From contig OZ243947.1 in the NCBI GenBank assembly GCA_965214375.1, positions 992,001-1,056,000 of the forward strand: DNA of 64,000 nt, read 5' to 3'. The notes beneath the pieces were generated by a model. It was not told where the DNA came from. It saw only the letters and a program-made list of their open reading frames with translations, and did no database searches. Below are positions 34,744 to 45,621 of this stretch, piece by piece; the first letter of the stretch is position 1; each line of letters begins with the position of its first letter. Origin of the DNA: Endobugula sp965214375. GTDB lineage: Bacteria > Pseudomonadota > Gammaproteobacteria > Pseudomonadales > Cellvibrionaceae. A program made the translations under genes and the position numbers.

Positions 34744-37700
34744 AATTCACAGAAGCAGCCTTAGAAGAAGCCATCATTGAGCTGATCCTGAAGCAGGATA
34801 TCTCGCATGTGCCGGGCGGGAATATCAATCGTGAACCGACCAATGTTTTAATCAAAGATGATTTAAAGCAGTTCATGCAAGCACAATACGCAGATGATGC
34901 GATTATAAACTCAGAGATTGAAAGTATTATCCGCATGCTGGAAAGTAAGCCAGCGTCTGACCTGTATGACAGCAACAAAGCCATTATGAAGATGGTGTCA
35001 GATGGATTTTTGCTTAAACGTGAAGATCGCAATAAGAAATATTTGTTCATACAGCTGATTGATTATTCTGCTGCTGATCAGAATATTTATAAAATCGTCA
35101 ATCAGATGGAGATCGTCGGATTTTAAAAGCGCATAACCGACGGGGTTTGATACATCAATGGTCTGCCGCTGGTAGTCTTTGAATTTAAAACCGCTACCCG
35201 TGAGGAAGCAACAATTCATGATGCCTATGTGCAGCTAACTACTCGATATAAACGCGATATTCCCGAGCTGTTTAAATATAATGCCTTTTGCGTCATCAGT
35301 GATGGCGCAAATAACAAAGCGGGATCATTCTTTGCTCCGTATGAATTTTTCTATGCTTGGCGCAAAATTACTGGCGATGAAAAGCTTGATAAAGACGACA
35401 TAGATTCTATGTTTACTCTGATTGAAGGAATGTTTGATAAACACAGATTGCGTGATCTTATCCGTAATTTCATGTATTTCCCTGACACTTCAAAAAAAGA
35501 ACGAGAAAATTGTTTGTCGTTATCCGCAGTATTATGCCGCGAATAAGCTGTATCAGAACATCTTGGAACACCGTAAACCTGACGGTGATGGTAAGGGTGG
35601 AACGTATTTTGGAGCAACTGGGTGCGGTAAAAGTTTTACAATGCTCTTTCTAACGCGTTTGCTAATGCGGAGCGTTGAATTTTCTAGCCCGACCATTGTG
35701 CTAATTACCGACCGTACGTATTTGGATGATCAGCTGGCTGGTCAATTCACAAATGCCAAGGCCTATGTCGGTGATGAGAATATTATCAGCGTTGAAAGTC
35801 GTTCAGATTTGCGCGAGCACCTCAAGGGGCGAGATAGTGGAGGCGTTTTCCTAACAACCATTCATAAATTTACGGAAGATACGGAGCTTCTTACAGATCG
35901 TAGCAATGTCATCTGTATTTCAGATGAAGCGCATCGCAGCCAAACGAATTTAGACCAAAAAGTGAAAGTGACTGCAGACGGTGTTCAGCGCAGCTATGGT
36001 TTTGCGAAATACTTACATGACTCATTACCGAATGCCACGTATGTGGGCTTCACAGGAACGCCGATTGATGCCACGCTAGATGTCTTCGGAGACGTTGTTG
36101 ACGCTTATACCATGACAGAATCTGTTAAGGATGAAATCACGGTTCGCATTGTTTATGAGGGCCGAGCGGCAAAAGTTCTTCTAGACAACAGCAAGCTTAA
36201 AGAAATTGAAGATTACTACAACCAATGTGCCGATGATGGTGCTAGCGAATATGCGGTAGAGGAAAGCAAAAAAGCAACGGCTCAGATGAACACCATTTTA
36301 GGTGATCATGATCGTATCAAGGCTTTAGCTGCTGATTTTGTAGTACACTATGAGAAGCGTATTCTTGAAGGAGCGACGATTAAGGTTAAGGCTATGTTTG
36401 TTTGTAGCTTGCGCTCAATCGCATATGAGTTTTATAAAGAGGTTATAACATTACGCCCAGAATGGGCTGAGGTGAAGGTCGCCGAAGAAGGTGCTGAACT
36501 TACAGATAAAGAGCGTAGAGAAATCAAGCCAATGGAACGGATCAAAATGATCATGACCCGTGGCAAAGATGACCCTGAAGAGCTTTACAATATTCTTGGC
36601 GATAAAAAATATCGTAAAGAATTGGATCGCCAGTTTAAAGAAGCCAAGTCCAACTTTAAAATTGCCATTGTTGTTGATATGTGGCTGACAGGCTTTGATG
36701 TGCCGTTTTTGGATACGATTTATATCGACAAGCCTATTCAGCGTCATAACTTGATCCAAACGATTTCTCGCGTAAACAGAAAATATGTTGGCAAAGAAAA
36801 AGGACTGGTTGTTGACTATATTGGTATCAAACGCCAGATGAATCTTGCTCTAGCGAATTACTCTAAGACTGATGGACAAAACATTGAAGAAATCGAACAG
36901 TCAATTATTGTCGTAAGAGACCATCTCGATCTTTTAAACAAGCTGTTTCATAAGTTTGATAAAACACCATATTTTTACGGTTCATCATTGCAGCAACTCG
37001 AATGCCTGAATATGGCGGCAGAGTTCGCGCAGATTACGCAAAAAATAGAAAAGCGTTTTATGATGCTGGTAAAGCGCTTGAAAGCTGCATATGACATTTG
37101 TTGCGGCAGTGACAAACTGTCTCAAGAAGAGCGCGACCTCATTCATTTCTATGTCGCTATTCGCTCTATCGTCTTCAAACTGACTAGAGGTAATGCACCT
37201 GATACAGCACAAATGAATGCAAAAGTGCGTGATATGATCAAAGATGCATTACAAAGCGATGTCGTTGAAGAAATCTTTAAGCTTGGGGATGATGAGCAAA
37301 CAGAAGTCGATATCTTTGATGATGATTACCTTGCTAAAATTGAAAAAATAAAGCTGCCAAACACAAAAATAAAGTTGTTGCAACAGCTTCTCACAAAAGC
37401 GATTGAAGATTTTAAGAAAACCAACAAGGTAAAAGGCGTTGATTTTTCAGAGAAATTCCAGTCATTGGTCTCAAAATATAATGAACGTAAAGAACAGGAC
37501 GTTCTGCGTAGTGAGGTTTTGGAACAATTCACCGATGAGATTATTGATCTGTATCATGCGCTCAAAAAAGAGCGAGACTCATTTTCTGATATGGGCATAG
37601 ACTTTGAAGAAAAGGCTTTCTATGACATTTTGAAAGAACTTACAAAAAGATATGATTTTGCCTATCCAGATGACCGCCTTGTTCTTTTGGCACGAGAAGT

Positions 37701-37884
37701 TAAAAAAGTTGTAGACGATAAAGCTAAATATACAGACTGGTCTCAACGAGATGATATCAAAGCCGAGCTAAAGGTCGACCTTATTATTTTACTCGCAAAG
37801 CATGATTACCCACCTGTTGATAGAGATGAAGTGTATAAGGAAATCTGTGAACAGGCTGAAAATTTTAAGAAATATAGATCATAG
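34740..37884 (+). pseudogene. hsdR: Type I restriction endonuclease HsdR, two in-frame stops and a frameshift
   Basis: HsdR would supply the nuclease and translocating helicase. The N-terminus is interrupted by TAA (35124-35126) and TGA (35148-35150) in one frame, flanking KRITDGV; the same frame then gives the nuclease motif LPLVVFEFKTAT. At a run of seven A (35492-35498) an extra base shifts the frame, after which KIVCRYPQYYAANKLYQNI, the P-loop FGATGCGKSFTML, DEAHRS and FTGTPID follow in a long open stretch to 37884. The ATG overlaps the hsdS stop (ATGA). Restriction is therefore probably lost while hsdM and hsdS stay open. Confidence 0.88.
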
Positions 37885-38299
37885 TCTCAGCTGCACGCCG
37901 TCGAACCAGCCCTCTGAGCGTACGTCCACTAGCCCAAACCAAGCGCATGAATTGTTCTGGTACTTCGGCGTGTTCTTCGCGGTTGATTTTACGGCGCAGT
38001 GTTGAACGCTGGAGCGCCCCGCCACCAAGATTATAGGTGAATGACACCAACGCATCGAACTGGCCATTTGACAGCGGCACGTTAATTAGGCGCAATACAG
38101 CACGTTCTGCAATCTGGGCATCTTGGCATAACAATTCTTCTGCATGTGCTTCATCAATACCCGCTGAAAAGTCCTCGTCGTCTTTGACAACGTGACCATA
38201 GCCGATGGTGGGATAACCAGCCGGACAAAAATAAACGGTCCGAGAGAAGCCCTCGAACCGTTTGATCAGGTCCAGTCCGTTTTGTGTGATATGCCTCAT
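37865..38299 (-). CDS. Phage lysozyme, glycoside hydrolase family 24
   Basis: A 144-residue endolysin that cleaves peptidoglycan at host lysis. The catalytic Glu is in LIKRFEGFSRTVY near residue 15, and PTIGYGHVVK gives the family Asp/Thr region; the protein continues with FDALVSFTYNLGGGALQRSTLRRKIN. It lacks an N-terminal signal or SAR helix. Its 3' end overlaps the 3' end of hsdR by 20 nt (convergent), so the terminal residues may have been altered at the junction. It overlaps the next upstream gene by 4 nt. Confidence 0.92.
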   Translation of the reverse strand: MRHITQNGLDLIKRFEGFSRTVYFCPAGYPTIGYGHVVKDDEDFSAGIDEAHAEELLCQDAQIAERAVLRLINVPLSNGQFDALVSFTYNLGGGALQRSTLRRKINREEHAEVPEQFMRLVWASGRTLRGLVRRRAAETMIYIS

Positions 38300-38589
38300 T
38301 TTTCCAGTGTTCCTATAACTTTCAGATTCTTGCTGCCATATTCAAAAACGCCATGCCATTGCTCTTGCCCGAGGACATCTTTGCGCTCGATCATCAGCTT
38401 AAAGCGGTCAATGCCGTATTGTTTGGCAGTGGCGTAATCTTCCAGCGCGTACCAAGCTTTTCGGGCTAGTGTGGTGGCCATTTTCTTAACCGTGTATTCA
38501 AAAGCATTGAGCAGTGCTTCCAGCTCTGCATCGGTGCATTTATCGTTTTGAACATCTTCAATCATGGCTTTGTAAAATAGTTTGCTCAT
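38296..38589 (-). CDS. Phage hypothetical protein in the lysis cassette
   Basis: A 97-residue acidic, helical protein (MSKLFYKAMIEDVQNDKCTD) that I do not recognise. No membrane segment. It overlaps the lysozyme start by 4 nt and lies downstream of the holin-like gene, so it belongs to the lysis cluster. Role unknown. Confidence 0.7.
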   Translation of the reverse strand: MSKLFYKAMIEDVQNDKCTDAELEALLNAFEYTVKKMATTLARKAWYALEDYATAKQYGIDRFKLMIERKDVLGQEQWHGVFEYGSKNLKVIGTLEK

Positions 38590-38676
38590 GGTGTTATCTC
38601 CTTGTTTTCAATTGCTTTTTACACTTACAGTAACGCTTCATTCCGAGCGCTTATCAAGTGAATAAGATCATGTTTT

Positions 38677-39147
38677 TCAAGGATTTGAGCGGAACTTGGC
38701 CAAGGCGCTTTGCCCGAACCAGAAGGACATGACAGCGGCAAACAAGGCTTGTGTTTCAGCTTCCCACACCGCAATCAGTCCGTCGGTAATCCCGACACCC
38801 TGATCCAATAACTTGAACAGTGCAGCAGTTTTGACCGTGGCAAACAGGATAAAGAATGCATAGGTGATAATCGGGCGCACAGAAGCTCTCAGAGCCTCCA
38901 CCCATTTCACACCGCTGGGCTGGCTGGCATGAGCATAGAGCGCCTTGCTTTCGGCCACATCGGCGTGCACCTGTATTTCTTCAAGGCGCTGTGTGTGACC
39001 TTGGCGTTGCGCTTCCATCTGCCGATCCAGAATGGCCAACTCATGTTTACGGTCGGCATGATCACGCCAAAGTTTCAAAAAATCCGGGAATGCGGATGAG
39101 AAAAAGCCCAGCAGGCTTCCAAGTAATGTCAGCATAGTTTTTCTCAT
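38677..39147 (-). CDS. Holin-like phage membrane protein
   Basis: A 156-residue protein with an N-terminal hydrophobic stretch (TMLTLLGSLLGFFSSAF), a charged heptad-like region (KHELAILDRQMEAQRQGHTQ), then two membrane helices (ITYAFFILFATVKTAALF and FAAVMSFWFGQSAL). The layout and its place between a small membrane protein and lysozyme suggest a holin that makes pores for the endolysin. It starts 2 nt after the stop of the upstream gene. Confidence 0.6.
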   Translation of the reverse strand: MRKTMLTLLGSLLGFFSSAFPDFLKLWRDHADRKHELAILDRQMEAQRQGHTQRLEEIQVHADVAESKALYAHASQPSGVKWVEALRASVRPIITYAFFILFATVKTAALFKLLDQGVGITDGLIAVWEAETQALFAAVMSFWFGQSALAKFRSNP

Positions 39148-39149
39148 GT

Positions 39150-39443
39150 TTATTTGGGGGTGAAGGGGCCAAGTTTTGCAGCCACGCCTGCGACCAAGAG
39201 CGCCAGAACACCAATGGTGATCCAGCGCACAACGGTTTGCAGAAAGGTGCGTTGCATGGTTTTGATTGAGCCCGCCAAATCGCGCAGCGTGCGGATGTCG
39301 TTGGCAGCCTCTTCATCTGCCAATCCTACTTCCTTCAGGGCTTTTCTGGCCCCTCGGCAGGCAGCTTGTTCTAGCAGAGACTCAAATTCTGTACGCGGCA
39401 GGCATACCATATCGTCCTGCCGCTGATGATTATCAGCGGTCAT
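39150..39443 (-). CDS. Small phage membrane protein, DUF6127-like
   Basis: A 97-residue protein with a charged N-terminal region (LPRTEFESLLEQAACRGARKALKEVG) and one C-terminal membrane helix (ITIGVLALLVAGVAAKLG). The pattern fits DUF6127, a family next to phage lysis genes; recognised from memory. It is probably an accessory lysis protein. Confidence 0.6.
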   Translation of the reverse strand: MTADNHQRQDDMVCLPRTEFESLLEQAACRGARKALKEVGLADEEAANDIRTLRDLAGSIKTMQRTFLQTVVRWITIGVLALLVAGVAAKLGPFTPK

Positions 39444-39468
39444 GATTACTTCTTCCTGTTTTTAAGGG

Positions 39469-41721
39469 TTATTGGTCGGCGGTATGGACGACCGGGTTTT
39501 CAGCAACTGCGCTGATTTCAACCAGATCACCGCGAGGCCGAACAGCCGTGACGCGGGCCAGCGTGCTCCATTTCTCACCAGCGCCAAAGGCAATACGCGT
39601 ACGCTCTTGCAGTTATCCGGTGTAGGGCGTGAAGTCGAGCTCATCCTGCAAAACCACCTGACTGGGTGTTTCACCGGGTAGAACAAGCCACGGACCAGAA
39701 ACGCTGCCATCAGCTTTACGCAGGCTGATAAAGTGATCCCCAAGCTGCTCAGACCATTCCAATGGCTCCGATAAGCTCAGAACATTGTCATCAACCGCAA
39801 TAACCTCGGCACCTTGGCCCCAGCTCGGCATATCGTGGGCAATTGCAATCAGATCACCGTAAGTGGGGATCAAGCCTTCCAACTCTGTTTGAAAGATCAC
39901 TAACCGCCTACGGTAGCGATTGGCGGCGGCCATATATTTGCCTGCACGGATGGCTTGGTCTTTTTCAGTGCAGCCAAACAATCGCACCCGGGCGGGTTGA
40001 TCGCTGTTGCTGTCCGGCAGGCTGACGGTTTCTTCTGCCGTTTGCCATGTCTCTTTTGAGAAATACTCCACCGTAACGATGTCAGCTGTATCATCACTGG
40101 CCAGCAGATATTGGATTTTGAGGCTGTGCTTCACGATGTTGCGCGGGCTGAATAACGCGACTGGAATTGAGCGTTGTTCATCTCTAACAAAGCGAACAGT
40201 ACCGCTTTGCATGAAGCTCACAGCGCGGCCACAACGTGCTGTGCGGCTCAGCGCCTACCAAACCGTGACTGTTTGATCAAACACCGCATCGAAATAATCA
40301 CCGCGAGATTGCCAATTGGCATCCAGCGCCTTGAGCTGCGTCAGGTCAATCCGGCTATCATCCAGTTTGCCGCCATATTGGCTGCGGGCAATATCAGCGA
40401 GAGCCCATGCAATGGAGCGTGTGGTTTGTGGTGCTGACCATCCGGTGACTGCATCCCAAATAGGTAATTTGCGCGTGACAAGGCAGTTCAACATCCGTGA
40501 GGAGCGTTGAGATAAATTATCTGTGGCCCGCATTTTCATGGCGATGAGCGTGACATCACCGAAATCGGGTGTTTGATCCAAGACAGCTTTTAATCCGCCC
40601 CAGAGAAGCTCATGCCCAGCTCTGGCAGATGTATCCTTGGCATCGGTCCTCAAAGCCCGCACTTCATAACGCCCCACCGCGACTGCATAATCAAACGTCA
40701 TGCGTTGCGGCGTATTGGTGGCTTCTGTGAGGGTTTCATTTCCTAATGTTTGCCATGCGCCAATGGCTGTGCCGTCATCATCGATCTGACGCGCTTCAAA
40801 TTGCCATGTGATCGTGCGGTTGTTCAGGCCACCACTGTCATTGGCGTAATAGACCCCACGCGGCATGACAATATCGACACTGACCTGATGGCAGTTGGTT
40901 TGTGCGGGATTGGCCACAAAAGGCCCAACCCAATCACCGCCATCGCCTGTGCTGAGTAATTCCTGTCCTGCGACCTCGGGTGCAGTGACCACATCCGTAT
41001 CAAATAGTGTGACGGCATCTCCGGGCTGCAAAATTTCATAGTCAATCTCTTCAAAGGAGCTGATCGGCGTATCCTCAATGCGGATTTGCTCCAGATCATA
41101 TTCACCCTGACCAATGCAGTGCAGCTGATGCAAATATTGCTCGTTATTCTGATAGAGCGAATATGGCGTTGCGGCCAAGTCGGGATAGACAATATGCCGA
41201 CCGTAAACCACTGGGATGGGTTGACTTAAGCGTGCCTGATTGCCCTGTACCTGTAATGAATAGGTTGGGCTGGCTGCAGGCGTATTAACAAAGCCACTAT
41301 TTAAGCTGGTGGATGGCACAGGCGGCGGCACCAACACATTCAACAGCGCACTTCCGGCAAAGGCGACACCGGCGGTGACCAATGCAATGCCTACAGTGCT
41401 GGTCACACCAATCGCCCCCGCAAGCGCAGCTCCAGCATAAGGAGCCGCAACCATCACAGCAATGGTCAGTAAGGATCGTAAAATCTTGCCGCCCCCACCG
41501 CCGCCACCTTGGGGTAGCGTGATAAAGGTGACGATGTCATACATACCAATGGTGATCTTATTCCATTGATCTCGAAGCACCGCTTCGCCATTGAATAGGC
41601 CAATAGTTGGGCGTTCAAATTCTGTGATGCCTGCTTCATTCAGCCATTCACGAATAGTGATGGGATGATCAACCGCAAAAATATCGCGTCCGCGTGCTGG
41701 CATAAAAGGATTGTGAAGCAT
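39469..41721 (-). pseudogene. Phage tail-tip/host-specificity protein (gpJ-like) with two in-frame stops
   Basis: The full frame of about 750 codons has an N-terminal MoaD-like/tail-assembly part with a glycine run (LPQGGGGGGGKILRSL) and two membrane-like stretches, then the conserved RLSQPIPVVYGRHIVYPDLAA and the gpJ-type phage tail domain. TAG at 40255-40257 interrupts after DQTVTVW, and the same frame resumes ALSRTARCGRAVSFMQSG. TAA at 39613-39615 follows LDFTPYTG, then LQERTRIAFGAGEKW continues to the natural stop at 39469. Both stops are clean substitutions with no frame loss. Confidence 0.8.
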
Positions 41722-41756
41722 GTGGACGCAAGCAAACGTGGGACCCTGGTAATTTA

Positions 41757-42209
41757 TTAATCTGGTTTAGCGGCATTCCCCTGAAACCGATAAAACCCTT
41801 CAATTTGCCAGCCTGCGAGTTTGAGACTGGCCATATTCTGAAACACCACACCATTGCCCTTCACGCAGTGAAGAACGCCTTGTTCACTGGGGCTGATGGT
41901 GATCCATATGCCCACATGGATGGGGTGGCGGGATTGGCGCATCAACACAGCATCACCTTGTTCTGGTGTATCGGTGAGTTGCCAGCGTTTGCGCTCTGGG
42001 TGATATCGAAAGGTCAAAGCCAAGCGCTTTAAATTTCCCCCTGCGACAGGAATATCGGGCAGGTTTCGGCCAAAATGATGCTTTTGCACCCAAACCACGA
42101 GGCTCCAGCAATCAAAAACATAAGGGCCTTTCGCGCCAGCCTGCCATGGCAAGCCGATATAGCGACACGCCCAGTGCAGCCCATCTGGCTGCCGGGTCAA
42201 TTCATTCAT
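41757..42209 (-). CDS. Phage NlpC/P60-type cell-wall peptidase (tail tip)
   Basis: A 150-residue NlpC/P60-fold protein. The likely catalytic Cys is in YVFDCWSLVVWVQKHHFGRN near residue 31, and the His in SRHPIHVGIWI near residue 98. Such proteins cut peptidoglycan during tail penetration and sit just before the gpJ-like gene, as here. It begins only 18 nt from the helicase stop, which is a tight junction between the replication and tail modules. Confidence 0.85.
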   Translation of the reverse strand: MNELTRQPDGLHWACRYIGLPWQAGAKGPYVFDCWSLVVWVQKHHFGRNLPDIPVAGGNLKRLALTFRYHPERKRWQLTDTPEQGDAVLMRQSRHPIHVGIWITISPSEQGVLHCVKGNGVVFQNMASLKLAGWQIEGFYRFQGNAAKPD

Positions 42210-42227
42210 GATATGTCCTTTTTTGGG

Positions 42228-43811
42228 TTAGCGGGTCAGGCTGTAATCATTGCGATATTCAGGAGGGAGATGACGAAGCTGTTTCTCGGTGGCGGGCTGA
42301 TGCAACCAGTTTTTGGTTTTGTGAGCAGCGTTCTCGGTTTCAAATAGGTTGATCCAATCATCGGCAGCAGCGAAGCACACAATACGCTCACCCGCAGCCA
42401 AGAGCTTAACCGCGTGTTTTTTGCGGCCACCAACAGCGTAACATTCACCGTCGCGGTAAAAGACGCCGCCCCAAGCCTCAAAGCCGGTTGCAATGAAATA
42501 CTGATCATCACCACGCAAATCGCACCAGAGGAAGCTAGAGTGTTTGAGAATATCAATTTCCGTCATGTGGAAATCGGCGGTCTGCGTGGTATCAGCCTCT
42601 GGCTGTCCTTCCCAGATATAGCCGCACAGTGGACATTCCTTACTGGCGAGCGGCACATCAGCGCCGCATTCCGTGCAGTCTTTATATGGCGCATCGCCTT
42701 CAATAAACTGGTCGTACAGCTGGACTTCCTGTTCCAGCGAGCCATGTATCAGTGTCGATGTGCCAAAATCCAGCACGACACAGTCTTTTTTGATGATGCC
42801 GGGAAACTCAGCCGGGTCGACTGTTCGCAACCCACGCCCAATCATCTGGATCATAGTAGATTTATAGGAACTTGGTCGCAGTAAAACGATGCAGGATGTT
42901 GGCGGGTGGTCCCAGCCTTCAGTCAGTACCGCGACATTCACGATCACTTGCAGATCGCCTTTGCCGTAAGCTGCCAAGGTATCAGCGCGATCTGTTTCGC
43001 TCATATCACCCCAGATCATGCCTGTGGCAATGCCAGCGCTGATAAAGCTGGTCATGACATCCCGCGCATGCTCAACGGTCAAGCAAAATACGACGGCTTG
43101 CCGGTCTCCGGCTTTTTCCTTCCAGTGCTGAACCACCGCATCATTGATGGGGCGTGTGTTCATGATGTCGGCAACCGCGCCCATATCATAATCAAGGGCG
43201 GTTTTACGGACTTTACTCAGTTCTTCCTGAACACCAACATTCATGACAAAGGTGCGTGGCGGCCCAAGGTGACCGGACGCGATCAGCTCTTTGACCGTGA
43301 TTTGGTCCGACACGTTGGAGAAGATCGGGCGCAGACCTTTTTTATCACCACGGTTCGGCGTGGCGGTCATGCCCAGCAGATTCATGTTTGGATTGATGTT
43401 TTGACCGTGCTCAATCAACCGCATATAGCTGTCAGCCCGGGCGTGATGTGCTTCATCAATCACCAATGCGTCAAGTGGTGGCAATGAGTGTAGATTGCTC
43501 TCCCGCGAGAGGGTTTGCACCATGGCAAAAGCCACTTGGACATCCCAGCTTTTCTCATTCGCATTAAAAATGCTGGTGGCCAGCAATGGATTTACGCGCT
43601 TGAACTTCCCTTCATTTTGAAAGGTCAACTCATCACGGTGAGCAAGCACGCAGGCACGCTCAATATCGCGATCAAACATGCGTCCCAGCACTGCTGAGAG
43701 CATGATCGTCTTGCCAGCACCTGTTGGCGCAACCGCAAGTGTATTGCCGTGGGTATAAAGCGCATCAACAGTCTTGGAGACGAGCTCCTTTTGTCTTGGT
43801 CTGAGTAACAT
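42228..43811 (-). CDS. Phage SF2 DEAD/DEAH-box helicase
   Basis: A 527-residue SF2 helicase. Motif I is APTGAGKTIMLSAVLG near residue 30, motif II is VIDEAHHARADS near residue 117, motif III is MTATPNR, and motif VI is QMIGRGLRTV near residue 315. A zinc ribbon CTECGADVPLASKECPLCGY follows near residue 390. This is the small phage helicase type found next to Sak4-like and ssDNA-binding genes. Open throughout. Confidence 0.9.
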   Translation of the reverse strand: MLLRPRQKELVSKTVDALYTHGNTLAVAPTGAGKTIMLSAVLGRMFDRDIERACVLAHRDELTFQNEGKFKRVNPLLATSIFNANEKSWDVQVAFAMVQTLSRESNLHSLPPLDALVIDEAHHARADSYMRLIEHGQNINPNMNLLGMTATPNRGDKKGLRPIFSNVSDQITVKELIASGHLGPPRTFVMNVGVQEELSKVRKTALDYDMGAVADIMNTRPINDAVVQHWKEKAGDRQAVVFCLTVEHARDVMTSFISAGIATGMIWGDMSETDRADTLAAYGKGDLQVIVNVAVLTEGWDHPPTSCIVLLRPSSYKSTMIQMIGRGLRTVDPAEFPGIIKKDCVVLDFGTSTLIHGSLEQEVQLYDQFIEGDAPYKDCTECGADVPLASKECPLCGYIWEGQPEADTTQTADFHMTEIDILKHSSFLWCDLRGDDQYFIATGFEAWGGVFYRDGECYAVGGRKKHAVKLLAAGERIVCFAAADDWINLFETENAAHKTKNWLHQPATEKQLRHLPPEYRNDYSLTR

Positions 43812-43823
43812 GCCGCCCCCTTA

Positions 43824-44420
43824 TCATTGCGCCCATGACGGCAGGTTGCTGGCAGAACTCGCAGATGCGGACTGATCACTATTGGACTGAAGCGCAGAAG
43901 CTGCACCGGATACAGCGCCCATGAGAGAGGCGTATTCCTTGTTGTCCGGTGTGATAGCCAGTTTGATGACGTTCTTGTCGTCACCGTTCTGGTCTTTCTC
44001 AATATCAATCCGAGCAGCAAACTCGACACCATCCAGATCACCAGGGCCGTTGATACGGCGGGCATTCTGGGCAGCTGGCGAATTATCCTTGTTGGACACG
44101 CCACGAGAGGAGTTCAAAATTCCTTTGATAAAGGCGCGACCAATATTGGCCCAGTCCGGTCCTTTGGCACTGTAAAGGCCAATCAGGCTCCAGATTTTGC
44201 GGCGGGCATATTTGCCTTCCAACACCACAAACTCGCAGTTCAAATAGACCGCACCTGTGGTATTGCTGCGCGTGGCCCAGGCCCAGCCACCCTTCCAGCC
44301 TTGTGATGCATCATCATGTCCGCCGGGCTTAATGGTCATACGGACCTTAACCAGCGTTCCTTTGGGGATGATATCAAATCCGCTTTGATCATCTGAACTA
44401 TTAAAATCGTTCCAACTCAT
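43824..44420 (-). CDS. Phage protein, possible single-stranded DNA-binding/DUF669-like
   Basis: A 198-residue protein. The first 100 residues (FDIIPKGTLVKVRMTIKPGGHDD, YLNCEFVVLEGKYARRKIW) look like the beta-rich fold of DUF669-type phage proteins; the C-terminal tail is rich in Ser and Ala and ends PSWAQ, like the tails of ssDNA-binding proteins. It sits between the Sak4-like gene (4-nt overlap) and the helicase, so it is probably their DNA-binding partner. Confidence 0.55.
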   Translation of the reverse strand: MSWNDFNSSDDQSGFDIIPKGTLVKVRMTIKPGGHDDASQGWKGGWAWATRSNTTGAVYLNCEFVVLEGKYARRKIWSLIGLYSAKGPDWANIGRAFIKGILNSSRGVSNKDNSPAAQNARRINGPGDLDGVEFAARIDIEKDQNGDDKNVIKLAITPDNKEYASLMGAVSGAASALQSNSDQSASASSASNLPSWAQ

Positions 44421-45331
44421 TTTTGGCCTCCTTGTGTCTCAAAGTTGTGTTGGGAATCAGGGGTGCTGCTGGCAGGCGCGTCCTGTTCAATTGAGAACGT
44501 GAGGCGTTCGGCAGCAGGCTTGGCTTTGCCCGCAATTTTCTGCATGAGGCGGCCAAGATGGGGTTTTTCTATCAGATCAAGACGACCAGAGCGATCCTTG
44601 GCCGGGTATCCGGCATCATTGATGGTGTGGCAGATAAAGGCGCGGAATGACTTGCCATCGGGGCTTGTCATCTCGGTCATAGTGATGACCTGATCGACAA
44701 TGCCGGGAAGCTCTAATGCAGTTTTGCTGCCTTCAATTTGCGGCTGGATGAAACGGCGATTAAAGTCGTCGATCTTTTCGTCCAAGATGACAACAAACCA
44801 GATATTCTTGCCGCGTGTGTGTTGGAGATGCGTAAGCCACGCAATCATTTCCTGACCATGCAAGCCGTAAGCACCACGGGTATCAGGTTTGCCTATTTTG
44901 TCAGAAAATGCCTGTGGCTGGCCCTTGCACCAGTTGAAACACAAGCGTCCCGCAACGGTGATACTGTCGATGAAGATCGTGTCGTATTTGTACAGCGCAC
45001 TATTATTTGGATTATTGGCATCACCATACTTGGCCGTGACGGCATCATAATGGGCTTGGCTGTATGGCTGCTCATCACGCAGGGCCGGATTCGGACCGCC
45101 AATAAAGGCTGCAATATCACGGCAGTCCTGCCATGTGCGCGGACGGATGGTGTCGCCTTGCCAACCTTCGATAGCCAGATCACCAGCTTCCAGATCAAAG
45201 AACAGCGTCTTTTCAGCGGGAAGCGTCCAAAGCCATGATGTTTTGCCGATACCGCTTTTACCGAAGATGCATCCTTTAATGCCCTTGGTTTCTTTCAAGC
45301 GTTCATCGGCTGAGATGATAGTAAGGCTCAT
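44417..45331 (-). CDS. Sak4-like phage recombination ATPase (AAA_24)
   Basis: A 304-residue RecA-like ATP-binding protein. Walker A is IFGKSGIGKTSWLWTLP near residue 25 and Walker B is DTIFIDSITVAGRLCF near residue 120. The domain order and gene context (ssDNA-binding-like and helicase next to it) match phage Sak4-type annealing proteins. It overlaps its neighbours by 4 nt on both sides, so the three are co-translated. Confidence 0.75.
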   Translation of the reverse strand: MSLTIISADERLKETKGIKGCIFGKSGIGKTSWLWTLPAEKTLFFDLEAGDLAIEGWQGDTIRPRTWQDCRDIAAFIGGPNPALRDEQPYSQAHYDAVTAKYGDANNPNNSALYKYDTIFIDSITVAGRLCFNWCKGQPQAFSDKIGKPDTRGAYGLHGQEMIAWLTHLQHTRGKNIWFVVILDEKIDDFNRRFIQPQIEGSKTALELPGIVDQVITMTEMTSPDGKSFRAFICHTINDAGYPAKDRSGRLDLIEKPHLGRLMQKIAGKAKPAAERLTFSIEQDAPASSTPDSQHNFETQGGQK

Positions 45332-45621
45332 TGGGCACCTCCTTTGCTGGAGAGTGCATCCACAATATTTTCAGCGCCTAATGCGCCTTTGGCACGCGCT
45401 TCTGTGTAAAGCGCGCGGATGGCAGACAAGCGCTTGTAAATGGCGCTTTGTTCTTTATCCAAAGCCTGTGCGGCAAAGACCAGATCATCCAGAGTTGCTT
45501 CATGGATTGGTTTGGTGGTGTCTTCAGGAATAGCACCAAGCTCTGGAATTTGAATAAATGCCGGAACATGTTTGGCGTAGTAGCTGTCCTTAATCAGCTT
45601 TTGTAGCGATGGCATAAACAT
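45328..45621 (-). CDS. Phage hypothetical protein, first gene of the recombination operon
   Basis: A 97-residue, helical protein beginning MFMPSLQKLIKDSYYAKHVP. AAGGAGG lies 4 nt upstream of the first ATG. It overlaps the Sak4-like gene by 4 nt. Not recognised; it belongs to the recombination operon by position. Confidence 0.65.
   Translation of the reverse strand: MFMPSLQKLIKDSYYAKHVPAFIQIPELGAIPEDTTKPIHEATLDDLVFAAQALDKEQSAIYKRLSAIRALYTEARAKGALGAENIVDALSSKGGAQ

Noticed and set aside
39462..39743. Open frame of 93 codons on the minus strand
   Set aside because: It is in another frame over the end of the tail-tip gene, which continues past an in-frame stop; composition is not protein-like.
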